Shown: in pieces, positions 8,582 to 17,836 of the stretch | Numbering within the stretch: the stretch's first letter is position 1 | Layout: each line of letters opens with the position of its first letter | DNA from: Natrialba asiatica DSM 12278 | GTDB taxonomy: Archaea; Halobacteriota; Halobacteria; Halobacteriales; Natrialbaceae | DNA length: 64,000 nucleotides | Assembly (NCBI RefSeq): GCF_000337555.1 | Contig: NZ_AOIO01000017.1 | Coordinates: 1-64,000 of the forward strand | Reading direction: 5' to 3' | The notes under the pieces: generated by a model | Databases searched by the model: none | What the model saw: the letters and a program-made list of their open reading frames with translations, nothing else | Told to the model about the DNA's origin: nothing | Made by a program: the position numbers and the translations under genes

Positions 8582-10066
8582 TCACTCCGCGCCGGTCTCG
8601 TTCCCGTCGAAGTACAGCGCGCGCCGTTCGGCCGCCGCCGGCGTCGTCACTAGCGACACCCCGACGGTCGCGCCCAGGCCGAGTGCCATACCGACGACGC
8701 CGGCCGTCCACCCCGCGTACGTGCCGGGAACGACCGTCGTAAAGTGACTCAGCAGGTAGAACGTCTGGCTGAGAAGGATTCCGGCGCCGATCCCCGCTCG
8801 CGTCGTCCGCCGCCAGTAGAGCGCGGCCAGCACCGGCAGTGCGAGCTGGGCGAAGCCGCTAAAGGCCGCGTCGCCGAGTTCGAACAGCGTCGCCGGGTTC
8901 ACGAGGCTGACGAGGAACGCCGCCGTCGCGAAGACGACGACGCCGACGCGGGCGAGCAGATCCTCGCGGCGCTCGGACACGTCGCGCGAGCTGAACTCGG
9001 CGAGCGGGCGGTAGAGGTCCCGCGTGAAGTACGACGAGCCGGACAGCAACATCGAGTCCGAGGACGACATCATCGCGGCCATCGCGCCGGCGATGACCAG
9101 CGCGGCGAACCAGCCTGGGGTGAACTCGGTGAGAACGATAGGGAGGACGTTCCCGTCGGCCGGAACCGTCACGTCGAGGCCGTGCGCCCATGCGCCGATC
9201 ATGAACGAGGGAACGAACAGGAGCACGCAGAGAATCGGCCAGAGCGCGAACGATCGTTTCAGAACGGTCCGCGACCCGGCGGCGAAAAAGCGCTGGTTGA
9301 CCTGCGGGAACATGGCGACGCCGAAGCCGATCACGAGCGCCCTCGAAAGCATCCATTGGGGCGTGTAGTGATCGCTTCCGAGCGCGACGTGGGCGGCCGC
9401 CTCCGTTTCGAGTGCCGCTGTGGCGCTGGTCGGTCCGCCGATGGCGGTCAAGAGCCAGAGCATCGCGACCCAGGTGACGACGAGCATGAACGCACCCTGC
9501 AAGGTGTCGGTCCAGGCGATCCCGCGCATACCGGCGAGGACGACGTAGAGGATCATAAACGCCGTAATCAGCCCTGCGCCAGCCCAGTACGGTATCGCGC
9601 CGTCTGTCAGCGTTTCCAGGGCCGTGCCGGCACCGACTTGTTGCAGCATGACGTACGGAAAGAGCCAGAGCAGACTGACGGCCGCGATAAGGCCTCGAAG
9701 CAGTCCGGAGCCGAATCGGTCGCCGAGCATCTCGCCCAGCGTAACGTAGTCGTACTGCTGGCCGAGGAGCCACTGTTTGTAGCCGATGACGTACCAGAGA
9801 ATGGCAAAGATGATGCCGTCCATCAGCCCCATGACCAGTATCCACTCCGGTCCTTCGTGGTAGGCGATGTTCGGGCCGGCGAAGAACGTAAACGCCGAGA
9901 GTAGCGTGGCGAAGGTCGTAGAGAGGAGAACGACCGTTCCGAGCGTTCGGCTCGCGAGGTAGAAGTCTGCTGCGGTTCGATCCGTCAGTCGGTACGCGCT
10001 GAGTCCGATCAGCAGCGCCAGCACGAGATAGCCGACGATGATCCCGAGTTGTGCCGACAGCGTCAC
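8582..10066 (-). CDS. Sodium:solute symporter (SSS family)
   Basis: A 494-residue polytopic membrane protein with roughly 13 predicted helices. The N-terminal region (YLVLALLIGLSAYRLTDRTAADFYLASRTLG) and the later GMRGIAWTDTLQG and MSSSDSMLLSGSSYF motifs are characteristic of the SSS family, which imports solutes with sodium. The substrate (organic acid, pantothenate-like or amino acid) cannot be read from sequence. The start is GTG at 10066, which overlaps the TGA of the preceding small DUF3311 gene (GTGA), so translation of the pair is probably coupled. Confidence 0.9.
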   Translation of the reverse strand: MTLSAQLGIIVGYLVLALLIGLSAYRLTDRTAADFYLASRTLGTVVLLSTTFATLLSAFTFFAGPNIAYHEGPEWILVMGLMDGIIFAILWYVIGYKQWLLGQQYDYVTLGEMLGDRFGSGLLRGLIAAVSLLWLFPYVMLQQVGAGTALETLTDGAIPYWAGAGLITAFMILYVVLAGMRGIAWTDTLQGAFMLVVTWVAMLWLLTAIGGPTSATAALETEAAAHVALGSDHYTPQWMLSRALVIGFGVAMFPQVNQRFFAAGSRTVLKRSFALWPILCVLLFVPSFMIGAWAHGLDVTVPADGNVLPIVLTEFTPGWFAALVIAGAMAAMMSSSDSMLLSGSSYFTRDLYRPLAEFSSRDVSERREDLLARVGVVVFATAAFLVSLVNPATLFELGDAAFSGFAQLALPVLAALYWRRTTRAGIGAGILLSQTFYLLSHFTTVVPGTYAGWTAGVVGMALGLGATVGVSLVTTPAAAERRALYFDGNETGAE

Positions 10067-10362
10067 GGTGACTCCCCCCGCCGTTCAGATTCGAGTTCAG
10101 CGCCGGTCGGTTTTGGTTTCGATTTCTGTTTTGAGTCCGGACCCGGATACGGTCCGGGTTCGATGCCGATACCGAGTCCCCACGCACGGCGGGCGAACTG
10201 CCGGAAGACGACCGACGCGAGTCCCATCCAGCCGACGTGCCACCAGAGCCACACGGGTAAGCCGGCGACGACGGTGCTGTTCCCCCACAGGAACCACGGA
10301 ATTGCGAGCGCACAGAGGACGATGCCGACCGTGATCCAGCCGACGAGTTCGAGAGATCCCAT
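10063..10362 (-). CDS. DUF3311-type small membrane protein, symporter partner
   Basis: A 99-residue protein with two clear membrane helices (LVGWITVGIVLCALAIPWFL and VWLWWHVGWMGLASVVF) and a basic-acidic cytoplasmic tail. Small DUF3311 proteins are regularly encoded directly before SSS symporters and are thought to be an accessory subunit, comparable to the YhdT-PanF pair. Here the stop codon overlaps the symporter start by four bases. The upstream part of the open frame (to 10488) has no hydrophobic or conserved features, so the ATG at 10362 is used. Confidence 0.8.
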   Translation of the reverse strand: MGSLELVGWITVGIVLCALAIPWFLWGNSTVVAGLPVWLWWHVGWMGLASVVFRQFARRAWGLGIGIEPGPYPGPDSKQKSKPKPTGAELESERRGESP

Positions 10363-10500
10363 ACCCGCTGGTCGCAGCCTCACCGAGTAATAACTTTCCT
10401 TCGACAGCCGGTATTGAAGACAGATGGTCTTCGATACGGTAGGCCGGTTCCCTCTTGCGTTTTCTCGTAGGTAAAATCCCTCTTTCACGTAGGAAAAGGG

Positions 10501-10537
10501 GTATATGTGTCGGCGAGAGAATGAGAATACAACCGAT
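10501..10537 (+). promoter_or_regulatory. Promoter of the membrane-anchored wHTH gene
   Basis: A TATA-like GTATATGT lies 31-37 bases before the ATG at 10538. Just upstream (about 10468-10500) the element CGTAGG-T/A-AAA occurs twice and an imperfect inverted pair CCCTCTTTC / GGAAAAGGG surrounds ACGTA, a plausible operator between this gene and the divergent symporter pair. Binding is inferred only. Confidence 0.4.
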
Positions 10538-11551
10538 ATGGCCCGTCTGTTTCCACGCCGGAGCGAGACACCCGCCCAGGACGGGCAACCCCGAATCGTC
10601 GACCTCGAGGGCGAAGACGCTGACGCGGTGTTCAGCGCGCTGTCTTCGACGACGGCCCGCCAAATCTATTCCTGTCTCGATGGAGAGCCTGGAACGCCGA
10701 GTGATATCGCCGAAGCGATCGATTCGTCGATCCAGAACGTTCGCTACCACCTCGAGAACTTAGAGGATGCCGGTCTCGTCGAGGTAGTCGACACGTGGTA
10801 CTCCTCGCGCGGCAACGAGATGAGCGTCTACGCCACGACCGACGGGCCGTTGATCGTGACGAGCGACGAGTCGACCGGTTCGCGGCTCAAAACGGCTCTC
10901 TCGCGCCTTGTCGGCGGAGTCGGCGCGCTCGCCGGCGGAAGCCTACTCGTTCAGTACGGCGTGGCTCGATGGGCCGGAGCATCGTCACCCGGCGGCCAGT
11001 CGGCACCGTTTTGGAGTTCGGACGATTCGGGGCCCTCGAATCAGGGCGATTCGACGGGGTCGGATCGGGAGGCCGGCGAACAGGGAAGTGGTAGCGGGGA
11101 TGGATATCAGGCGGAGTCGACGAACGGTGATGCGGATACCGGCGTCGAAACTGATTCGAACAGTAGCGGCGCCGACGATGCGGACGTTGAGATCGCGGGG
11201 ACCGACGGCGATCATTCAAACGGAACTACCGGTTCGAACGAAACGACCGACGCGGGCGACGGCGGTACCGGTACCGACGTCACTCCGAACGACTCGCACA
11301 ACGCCACCGGCGCCGACGCGTCCGATCCGGGCGCGTCCCACGGCGACACCGGAGGCGGCGACGGGGTCATCGCTCACGTTCAAGACTTCGCGACCGATAT
11401 CGTCGATCACGTGCAGGGGTTCGCAACCGACGTTATGGACCCCCTTCTGACGAACATGCCGCCGGGACTGCTCTTTTTCCTCGGCGGACTCACCGTCTTG
11501 CTCGCCGTCACGGCCTACTGGTACTGGTTCTCCCCCCGCCCCGTCCGCTGA
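10538..11551 (+). CDS. Membrane-anchored winged-helix transcriptional regulator
   Basis: A 337-residue protein. Residues about 20-100 form an ArsR-type winged helix (VFSALSSTTARQIYSCL, then DIAEAIDSSIQNVRYHLENLEDAGL). A membrane helix follows near 125-145, then about 150 residues of Ser/Gly/Asp/Thr-rich low-complexity sequence, and a second membrane helix (LLFFLGGLTVLLAVTAYWYWF) close to the C-terminus. The layout implies cytoplasmic DNA-binding with an extracellular disordered loop. It is divergent from the DUF3311-symporter pair and could regulate it. The ATG at 10538 is preferred to the in-frame upstream codon at 10505, which overlaps the TATA box. Confidence 0.78.
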   Translation: MARLFPRRSETPAQDGQPRIVDLEGEDADAVFSALSSTTARQIYSCLDGEPGTPSDIAEAIDSSIQNVRYHLENLEDAGLVEVVDTWYSSRGNEMSVYATTDGPLIVTSDESTGSRLKTALSRLVGGVGALAGGSLLVQYGVARWAGASSPGGQSAPFWSSDDSGPSNQGDSTGSDREAGEQGSGSGDGYQAESTNGDADTGVETDSNSSGADDADVEIAGTDGDHSNGTTGSNETTDAGDGGTGTDVTPNDSHNATGADASDPGASHGDTGGGDGVIAHVQDFATDIVDHVQGFATDVMDPLLTNMPPGLLFFLGGLTVLLAVTAYWYWFSPRPVR

Positions 11552-11775
11552 CCGGACGGCTCGGAATGATCGCCCCTCTGCCGATTCCGCACACAACCCC
11601 TCAGTTTATTCATATTTATGTGTGTTGATCGCCGACACGTCGGTCGATCCCCAACCGATCGAACAGCAGTTTCGCATGTCAACAGCTATTTGCCGCTCAC
11701 GAACCAATTATTCAGTAAACCGGTCTCTGTACGCGTCTCTCGCGTCACCGCGCCCCACGCTGGGGCAGATCTCCC

Positions 11776-13254
11776 ATGGAAGACACCTCGAAATACCTCA
11801 TTCACGCGGACGTCACGGCTGACGGGGTCGTCGAGCGCAGCGACGTCGTCGGCGCTATCTTCGGGCAGACCGAAGGCCTGCTCGGCGACGAACTCGATCT
11901 GCGCGATCTCCGCCAATCGCAGAAAGTCGGCCGTATCGACGTTGAAATCACGAGCACGCAGGGCCAATCCCACGGCAACGTCACCATCGCGACGAGTCTG
12001 GACAAAGTCGAAACCGCGACGCTCGCCGCCTCGCTCGAAACGATCACTCGCGTCGGCCCCTGCCGGGCAACCCTCGACGTCAGCGAAATCGAAGACGTAC
12101 GGGCAGCCAAACGCAAGGAAGTCGTCAACCGCGCGAAGGAACTGCTCCGGACCGGCTTCGACGACTCCGTCATGTCCTCCGAAGAAATCCTAACCGAGGT
12201 GCGCCAACACGTCCGCGTCGAAGACATCACCGAATACGAAGGCTTCCCCGCCGGTCCACGTGTCACCGACAGCGACGCCATCATTATCGTCGAAGGCCGT
12301 TCTGACGTCCTTACCTTGCTCAAGTACGGCGTCAAAAACGCCATCGCCGTCGAAGGCACGAACGTCCCCGACCCCATCGCCGACCTCACAACTCACCGCA
12401 CCGTCACCGCGTTCCTCGACGGCGACCGCGGCGGCGACCTCATCCTCGAAGAACTCTCGCAGGTCGGCGACGTCGACTACGTCGCATTCGCCCCCTCGGG
12501 CACCTCCGTCGAAGAACTCGACCACCACCAACTGTTCGCCGCCCTCCGGAACAAGGTCCCGTATGATACCGTTTCAGGGCTCAACGAACCCCGAGAAGCC
12601 ATCGCCGCAACCGACGGCAGTACGAGTCCCGCTCCCGCCCCCGGATCCGATACTGGCCCCGGTCTCAACGGCGAGTCTCCCGTCGAATCCCCCCGCGGTA
12701 CTAATACTGCATCCACCGCCACCCCCGAAGACACTCCCCGCGCATCTGGAACTCCCTCGTCCGCAAAGGCGGACACCGGTGCCCAGAACACAACCGAGAA
12801 CGCACTCGCTGAACCCACAACGGCTACCGACTCCTCGACGGCCGAGGACGATGCCGAAACGCACGGCAACGCCGACACAGCGTCCCCGCCCACCCCGAAC
12901 GTACACACCCGCCAGCCCGACTCTGCGACGGCCGACGACCGGTCGCTCGAAACGGTATACGAACACGCAACGGCGATTATCCGCTCGGACACCGACCGCG
13001 TTCGGTTTCTCGATGCCGAGAACGAGACCATCGCGGAAACGGACGCGAGTTCAGTGGGAGACGAACTCGAGGAACTCGAGTCGGTCCCGACGACGGTCGT
13101 GTTAGATGGGATCCTCAGTCAGCAGGTACTCGATCTGGCGGCCGATCGAGGTGTCGATCGGATTATCGCGCGGTCGCTGGGGCAGTTTACGAAGCGACCG
13201 ACGAGCGTACGGATTCACGCGATCGAAGACGTCGCGTCCGAACCGCCGGAGTAG
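11776..13254 (+). CDS. dnaG: Archaeal DnaG primase-like protein
   Basis: A 492-residue archaeal DnaG, starting MEDTSKYLIHADVTADG. The N-terminal domain spans about residues 1-165. The Toprim domain follows with the glutamate motif IIIVEGRSDVLTLLKYG near 172 and the DGD motif (FLDGDRGGD) near 215. After about residue 275 there is a long Thr/Ser/Pro/Ala-rich linker, then a conserved C-terminal domain from about 390. Archaeal DnaG has limited primase activity and is associated with the RNA exosome as a poly(A)-binding subunit. The gene stands alone. Confidence 0.95.
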   Translation: MEDTSKYLIHADVTADGVVERSDVVGAIFGQTEGLLGDELDLRDLRQSQKVGRIDVEITSTQGQSHGNVTIATSLDKVETATLAASLETITRVGPCRATLDVSEIEDVRAAKRKEVVNRAKELLRTGFDDSVMSSEEILTEVRQHVRVEDITEYEGFPAGPRVTDSDAIIIVEGRSDVLTLLKYGVKNAIAVEGTNVPDPIADLTTHRTVTAFLDGDRGGDLILEELSQVGDVDYVAFAPSGTSVEELDHHQLFAALRNKVPYDTVSGLNEPREAIAATDGSTSPAPAPGSDTGPGLNGESPVESPRGTNTASTATPEDTPRASGTPSSAKADTGAQNTTENALAEPTTATDSSTAEDDAETHGNADTASPPTPNVHTRQPDSATADDRSLETVYEHATAIIRSDTDRVRFLDAENETIAETDASSVGDELEELESVPTTVVLDGILSQQVLDLAADRGVDRIIARSLGQFTKRPTSVRIHAIEDVASEPPE

Positions 13255-13415
13255 GATCTCGGTGGCGGCTCTTTGGGTTGCGTACGTTCCATTCTATCGG
13301 AGACGAACGATGGATGGAGAGATCACGAGCCGGGCATATACGGCTCAACCCGCCGTGAAAGATCCACTTCGCGTCTTCCACCCGTCACCATCCGGTGTCG
13401 CTGTCGCAATCGAGT

Positions 13416-14510
13416 TCAGCGCTCGATGCCGACGGTCGTGGCGTGCGCTTGCAGGGCCGTCTCGGTGTCGACGGTGGCGGTGGCGCGGAACAGGCGGCTG
13501 CCGCGCTCGCGTTCGACGCGGACGTTCCGGAGCGAAGCGGCGTCCTCGCGGTCCGTTTCGAGCGCCGCTGCGACGGTGTCGGTCGATAGCTGTGACGGAT
13601 CGGCGACGACGCCGTAGGTTGCCGTCGTTCGGTCGGCGGAGTGCACCGTCGCGGCGGTTCCGATGGCCTCGGCTGCATCGATAACGGCGAACAGTGCGTC
13701 CGTTTCGGACGCCCCGTTGAGTGCGTATTTGAGGAGGGCGCGAGTTCGGCTGTCGAGCGTGCCGGCACCGACGACATCTCCCGACAGCGTCCCTGCGAGT
13801 TCGTGGGCGGTTGTCCGGCGTGGGAGGGTCGTTGCCGTCGGTGTCGACGCGGTTGCCGACGCGGACGCCGTTGCTGTTGCCGACAGCGACGACTCGCCCG
13901 CACGACTCTCGAGGGCCGCGTCGACGTGCGTGAGGGCGGGCGACTGCGTTCTCGTTCCGGTCGCCGACCGCGCGTCGTAGCCGAGGACGACTGCACCGTC
14001 TGCGAGCGCGACGGCGAACTCGTCGTCGACGAACCGTTCGGCGGACCGAGAGGACGGCTGGCCGTCCCCGGACTCTGCAACGGCGGTGAACTCGCGGTCG
14101 GTCAGTTCCGCGCGGAGGGCGGATCGGGAGAGCGAGCCGGTGACGACGGCCGCGCCCGCAAGGGGGGTGGCACCTGCAACGGTCGCAGTACCGGTGGCGT
14201 GCTCGAGATCGGTGAGTGAGACGCCGTCAAGTCGCCGTTCGAGTTCGGCGATCAGCGGCCTGAGGTGGGTCGGAATGCGGGCGGCCTGGAGGGCGGTGCG
14301 GTTGGCACTGGCGGTAAGGGTCGTTCCGGCCGACGAACGGTCGGTTTGACCGGTCGCTTGTGAAGCGGTGCGCGTTGCGGGGCCGGTATTTGCGTTCGAA
14401 CTAGTCTTTGCGGACGACTGCGTTCGGTCGCTGCCGGCGGCCTGGCCGATCAATGAGAGGCTGCCGAGGGCCGCGGTCGCGCGCCGAACGAATGCACGTC
14501 TCGATCCCAT
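13416..14510 (-). CDS. Tat-exported protein of unknown function
   Basis: A 364-residue protein with an N-terminal RRAFVRRATAALGSLSLIG leader of Tat type but no clear lipobox Cys. The mature part begins with a Ser/Thr/Ala/Asn-rich disordered stretch, contains a second Ala/Thr/Ser tract near residue 215-235, and ends with an alpha/beta-looking region. No family is recognised. It converges on dnaG. A TATA box about 25 bases before the ATG suggests a leaderless transcript. Confidence 0.72.
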   Translation of the reverse strand: MGSRRAFVRRATAALGSLSLIGQAAGSDRTQSSAKTSSNANTGPATRTASQATGQTDRSSAGTTLTASANRTALQAARIPTHLRPLIAELERRLDGVSLTDLEHATGTATVAGATPLAGAAVVTGSLSRSALRAELTDREFTAVAESGDGQPSSRSAERFVDDEFAVALADGAVVLGYDARSATGTRTQSPALTHVDAALESRAGESSLSATATASASATASTPTATTLPRRTTAHELAGTLSGDVVGAGTLDSRTRALLKYALNGASETDALFAVIDAAEAIGTAATVHSADRTTATYGVVADPSQLSTDTVAAALETDREDAASLRNVRVERERGSRLFRATATVDTETALQAHATTVGIER

Positions 14511-14530
14511 ACCCGATGTCTCGACCGGAC

Positions 14531-14540
14531 GTATATATAC
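14531..14540 (-). promoter_or_regulatory. TATA box for the Tat-exported protein gene
   Basis: The self-complementary GTATATATAC lies 21-30 bases before the ATG at 14510 on the minus strand. That spacing puts transcription start at or near the first codon, the usual haloarchaeal leaderless arrangement. Confidence 0.5.
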
Positions 14541-14696
14541 CGGGTGGCGTAGCTTCCGAGCGAGAAAATCCTGCCCATCTCGATTACGGCTCGTCGATCA
14601 GTACTGTGGACGGCTATCTCGTCACCAGACACGAGAACGGTGTCAGAACGGTATATTTATCAATTCAGTTACAGAGGTTTTAACTAGGTCGTCGAA

Positions 14697-14981
14697 ATGG
14701 AAATCAAGCCAAAGGAGCTGTTTTCCGAGCCGAGCGGGTGGGAATCGGCTCGCATATCGCTTGGAACCGCACTCGCACTCGTTAGTATATACGCCTATTT
14801 CGAACTCCTGCATACTAGCGGATTAGTCGCTACGCTTGTGATCGCGTTCGCAGCGGGGCTGTCTGGGATCGCCGAACTGCTTCCGACGGACCAACGGTAC
14901 GTAGCGAGCGCCTTACGGGTAACTGCAATCGGCATACTCGCGATTCTGGTGATACTGTCGCTACAGAGAGTGGTCTCGTAA
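14697..14981 (+). CDS. Small membrane protein, three predicted helices
   Basis: A 94-residue hydrophobic protein starting MEIKPKELFSEPSGWESARI, with helices at about residues 20-38, 43-60 and 70-92. The short cytoplasmic N-terminus contains a conserved-looking WESARISLGTAL segment. Function unknown. A TATA-like GTATATTTATC lies about 40 bases upstream near 14651. Its 3' end faces the end of the DUF92 gene, with a strong hairpin in between. Confidence 0.7.
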   Translation: MEIKPKELFSEPSGWESARISLGTALALVSIYAYFELLHTSGLVATLVIAFAAGLSGIAELLPTDQRYVASALRVTAIGILAILVILSLQRVVS

Positions 14982-15039
14982 TAGCTGGGACGAGAGTCGG
15001 CAATACGCGGTTGAAGTTACCGGTGTCGTCGGCCCGAGG

Positions 15040-15062
15040 CCGGGCGGAACGATTCCGCCCGG
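15040..15062. terminator. Perfect 10-bp hairpin between convergent genes
   Basis: CCGGGCGGAA, a CGA loop, then TTCCGCCCGG form a perfect GC-rich stem between the ends of the small membrane-protein gene and the DUF92 gene. Its position between convergent genes suggests a bidirectional transcription barrier. There is no U-run, so termination is inferred from position. Confidence 0.4.
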
Positions 15063-15125
15063 AATATGGACGATCTTCTCGTCGCTGCCGTCTTCGGTGT
15101 GCTACGCGGCACCCGCCGATATCCC

Positions 15126-16511
15126 TCACCCGAGCACAGCGATCGGGATCACGAGCAGCGCACAGACGAGCGCACCGGTTAACGTCGCAAGGAAGTTAAC
15201 GCCCTGATTGCCGAGAACCGCCCCTTCGAGGGTCGCTCCAAGCAGGCTGTCCACCGTCATTCCGGCGACGCCTGCTGCAACAATGATCACCGCACCGATG
15301 GGATCGACGACGGGAAAGAGGACGTAGCTCAGGCCGGCGACGATGGTCGCACCGAGGAACCCGGCAACTTCGCCCTGCCAGGTGACGCCGCCGTCGGTGC
15401 CGGGGTCGACGGGCTCGAGCGTCGTGATCAATCGTGGCGTCTCGAAGACGCTCCCGACCTCGCTCGAGAGCGTGTCGCTCATCGCGGTCGCGACGGAGCC
15501 GGCGAAGGCGAAGAGAAAGAGTTCGGCGTTGATCGACAGGAGGGCGGTTGAACTCGCGGCGTAGCCGAGGACGGCGGCGATGGCGACGGCGGCGTTGCCG
15601 AGGACGTTACCGCTGCCGCGAGCGCCGTTGTTCTCCTCGGCGACGCCGAGTTCTTCTTTTCGGGTGTAGCGGAACTTGGTCGAGAGGCCGCCGATGCCGA
15701 AGAAGGCGATGAGGACGACAAACCAGTTGTAGTCGCCGAGAACGACCGTCAACAGACCGAGGAGGATGCCGGTTATCATGCCGGCGATAGAGGCGGTATC
15801 GAGGGCGTAGGAGACGTAGCCGAGCGCGACGGTCACCGCGAGCGCGCCGAGGATTTCGATCGCTCCGAGTTCGGGTTCGAGTTCGGCGAGCAGCCAGAGC
15901 AGGAGGCCGACCGAGAGCATGACGACCGGGTCGTCGTAGATCAGGAAGGCGTCGCGAAGAAGGGCGGCGAGGAGCGCGCCGCTTGCGGCGAGAAAGAGGA
16001 CGGTCGGGAGGCGGGACTCGACGGGGACGTTCGTCAGGGCGTAGACGGCGGCCTGGCCGGCGACGGCAGCGACGGTTGCGACCAGGCAGAATCCGGTGAC
16101 GGCGGCGATTTCGTTGTCAGTGTTGGTGTCGGTGTCGGTGTCGGTCTCGCTGTCTATCTCTGTGCCCGTCGCCGTCCGAGCGCGGACGAGCCGCTCGGCG
16201 AGGTTGCCGTAGCCGACGAGGACGACGGTCCCAACGAAGACGGAAAGCGGCATCGACGACCCGACCGCCAGAAGGCCGAGGACGACGGCCGAAAGGACGA
16301 ACGTGATGAGTCCGTAGAGGCGGCCGTCCTCGTAGTCGCCGGGGTAGGCAAGCGCCTCGAACGCCGGGCCGGTAACGTCGGTAACGAGAAAGGCACCGAG
16401 CAGAACGACGGCCGCGACGCCCGTTGCAATCGCCGGCCCGGCAAGCGGTACGGCAAGCGAGAGCGTACTGAGGGCCGCGAAGACGCCGGCTCGCCGAACG
16501 GGTGCTGTCAC
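15126..16511 (-). CDS. DUF92 / VTE6-type polytopic membrane protein, prenol kinase candidate
   Basis: A 461-residue membrane protein with about 12 helices. The C-terminal half (about 235-461) matches the DUF92 family (TMEM19, plant VTE6), including GDYNWFVVLIAFFGIGGLSTKF, ATAMSDTLSSEVG and LLGATLEGAVLGNQGVNFL. VTE6 phosphorylates phytyl phosphate. The N-terminal half is an additional helical domain carrying GYGNLAERL, and a six-base repeat encodes Asp-Thr in the loop between halves. Divergent from a cis-prenyltransferase-like gene (155 bases between starts), so a role in prenol or dolichol phosphate supply is plausible. Start is GTG at 16511. Confidence 0.85.
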   Translation of the reverse strand: MTAPVRRAGVFAALSTLSLAVPLAGPAIATGVAAVVLLGAFLVTDVTGPAFEALAYPGDYEDGRLYGLITFVLSAVVLGLLAVGSSMPLSVFVGTVVLVGYGNLAERLVRARTATGTEIDSETDTDTDTNTDNEIAAVTGFCLVATVAAVAGQAAVYALTNVPVESRLPTVLFLAASGALLAALLRDAFLIYDDPVVMLSVGLLLWLLAELEPELGAIEILGALAVTVALGYVSYALDTASIAGMITGILLGLLTVVLGDYNWFVVLIAFFGIGGLSTKFRYTRKEELGVAEENNGARGSGNVLGNAAVAIAAVLGYAASSTALLSINAELFLFAFAGSVATAMSDTLSSEVGSVFETPRLITTLEPVDPGTDGGVTWQGEVAGFLGATIVAGLSYVLFPVVDPIGAVIIVAAGVAGMTVDSLLGATLEGAVLGNQGVNFLATLTGALVCALLVIPIAVLG

Positions 16512-16666
16512 GATATCGGTGTCTTTCTGTGGCGGTTACTTGAAGGTTCCCGAACACGCTTCTTCCCGTATTTCACCGGCGACAGTTCCTGTTCCTGTGA
16601 TCTGGGACGAGTGACGCCGTCAACCGGACCCGTAACCTGTATGGCATCTCACAAAGAAGCCGACGT

Positions 16667-17272
16667 GTGGGACTGTACGAACGGTATCTCGCCCGTCGAA
16701 TTCGCCAGTACGATGCCGCTCCACCCGAGCACGTCGCGCTCGTCATCACCGAGCGGGACCTCCTCGAACGCGGTGCCTACGAAACGCTCGTCGACTTCTT
16801 CGAGTGGGCCTTCGAGTACGCCACTCGACTGACCGTCTACGTCAGCGTCCTCGACGCCGCGGCCGTCCCGGCGCTCCGTCGTGAACTCGAAACGATCGAC
16901 GCCCCGCGCGACGTTGCGGTCCGCGGCCCCGACGACCGGACACCGGCCGATGCACCCATCCAGATCGGAATCGGTCTCGGCGGCAAACACGAGTTCACGA
17001 GCGCGGTCCGGACGCTCGCGGAACGCGTCGACGACGCTTCGCTCGAGCCGGAGGCGATCGATGACGAACGCGTCGAGAACCATCTGGTGTTTCCGTCGGA
17101 GCCGGATCTCGTGATCAAGACGGGTGCAGAGCGCCTCTCGGACTTTATGATCTGGCAGTCGGTGTACTCGGAGCTGTACTTTACGGACATCAATTGGCGG
17201 GACTTCCGCAAGCGGGATTTCCTGCGAGCGGTTCGGGAGTACTGCAATCGGTCGCGACGGTTCGGCCGGTGA
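16667..17272 (+). CDS. Non-catalytic cis-prenyltransferase homologue (beta-type subunit candidate)
   Basis: A 201-residue undecaprenyl-diphosphate-synthase-family protein. The C-terminal half is well conserved: IKTGAERLSDFMIWQSVY, then SELYFTDINWRDF, and the extreme C-terminus RSRRFGR carries the family RxG motif at residues 198-200. The N-terminal catalytic HVAxxxDGN motif is replaced by HVALVITERD (residues 22-31), so the essential Asp is Thr. It should therefore not be active alone. By analogy with NgBR/Nus1 it may pair with the catalytic homologue at 17837-18817. Start is GTG at 16667, giving MGLYERYLARRI. Confidence 0.82.
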   Translation: MGLYERYLARRIRQYDAAPPEHVALVITERDLLERGAYETLVDFFEWAFEYATRLTVYVSVLDAAAVPALRRELETIDAPRDVAVRGPDDRTPADAPIQIGIGLGGKHEFTSAVRTLAERVDDASLEPEAIDDERVENHLVFPSEPDLVIKTGAERLSDFMIWQSVYSELYFTDINWRDFRKRDFLRAVREYCNRSRRFGR

Positions 17273-17320
17273 GTCGTCGGACTGCGTCTCCGTATCTACT
17301 GGGGGTTGCTCGCCGGGCGG

Positions 17321-17716
17321 TCAGTACGCGTAATCGGACCGCGTCGAAACGGTCGAGTCACGGGTATCGTCGACGGGAGCGAGCAGGCTCTCTGCGCGCG
17401 GGTGATCGAACGCGACGACGGGGTCATCCATTCGTACGATACCCGAGCGTGCATCGTACTCGAGAATGCCGAAATCCTCGAGCTTCGGCAGAACAGTGTG
17501 GACGAGTTCGATCTCGATCGACTCGGGGGAGTCGTCGTCCCATCGGGCGAGCGTCTCGCTCAACCAGTCGACCGAAACGGGCGTTTCACACGCCGAGAGG
17601 ACGTGGAGTGCGATACGAAGTCGGACGTTCGCGAGGAGCGTATAGGCCTCGTCGAGTGACACGTCCGTCAATCGTACGAACCGTTGGACGTCGACGGGAG
17701 CGCTGCGAGACGACAT
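17321..17716 (-). CDS. DUF7344-type winged-helix protein
   Basis: A 131-residue ArsR-like regulator of the haloarchaeal DUF7344 type. Residues about 20-60 (DEAYTLLANVRLRIALHVLS ending ACETPVSVDWLSETLA) begin the helix-turn-helix and VLPKLEDFGILEYDARSGIV forms the wing. It lies between the two cis-prenyltransferase homologues, on the same strand as the catalytic one (120 bases downstream of it), and might regulate the locus. An AT-rich element (ATTAATAAAATAC, near 17737-17750) sits about 25-30 bases before the ATG and probably holds the TATA box. Confidence 0.8.
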   Translation of the reverse strand: MSSRSAPVDVQRFVRLTDVSLDEAYTLLANVRLRIALHVLSACETPVSVDWLSETLARWDDDSPESIEIELVHTVLPKLEDFGILEYDARSGIVRMDDPVVAFDHPRAESLLAPVDDTRDSTVSTRSDYAY

Positions 17717-17836
17717 TCAGCTACTATTGTCATACTAATTAATAAAATACTTCTGGTTATATAGTTGACGTGTTATCGGTGGTCCATCGCTTCTCCGGCG
17801 ATAGCTCCGGGGCGGACGGGCGAAACGATATCCGGA

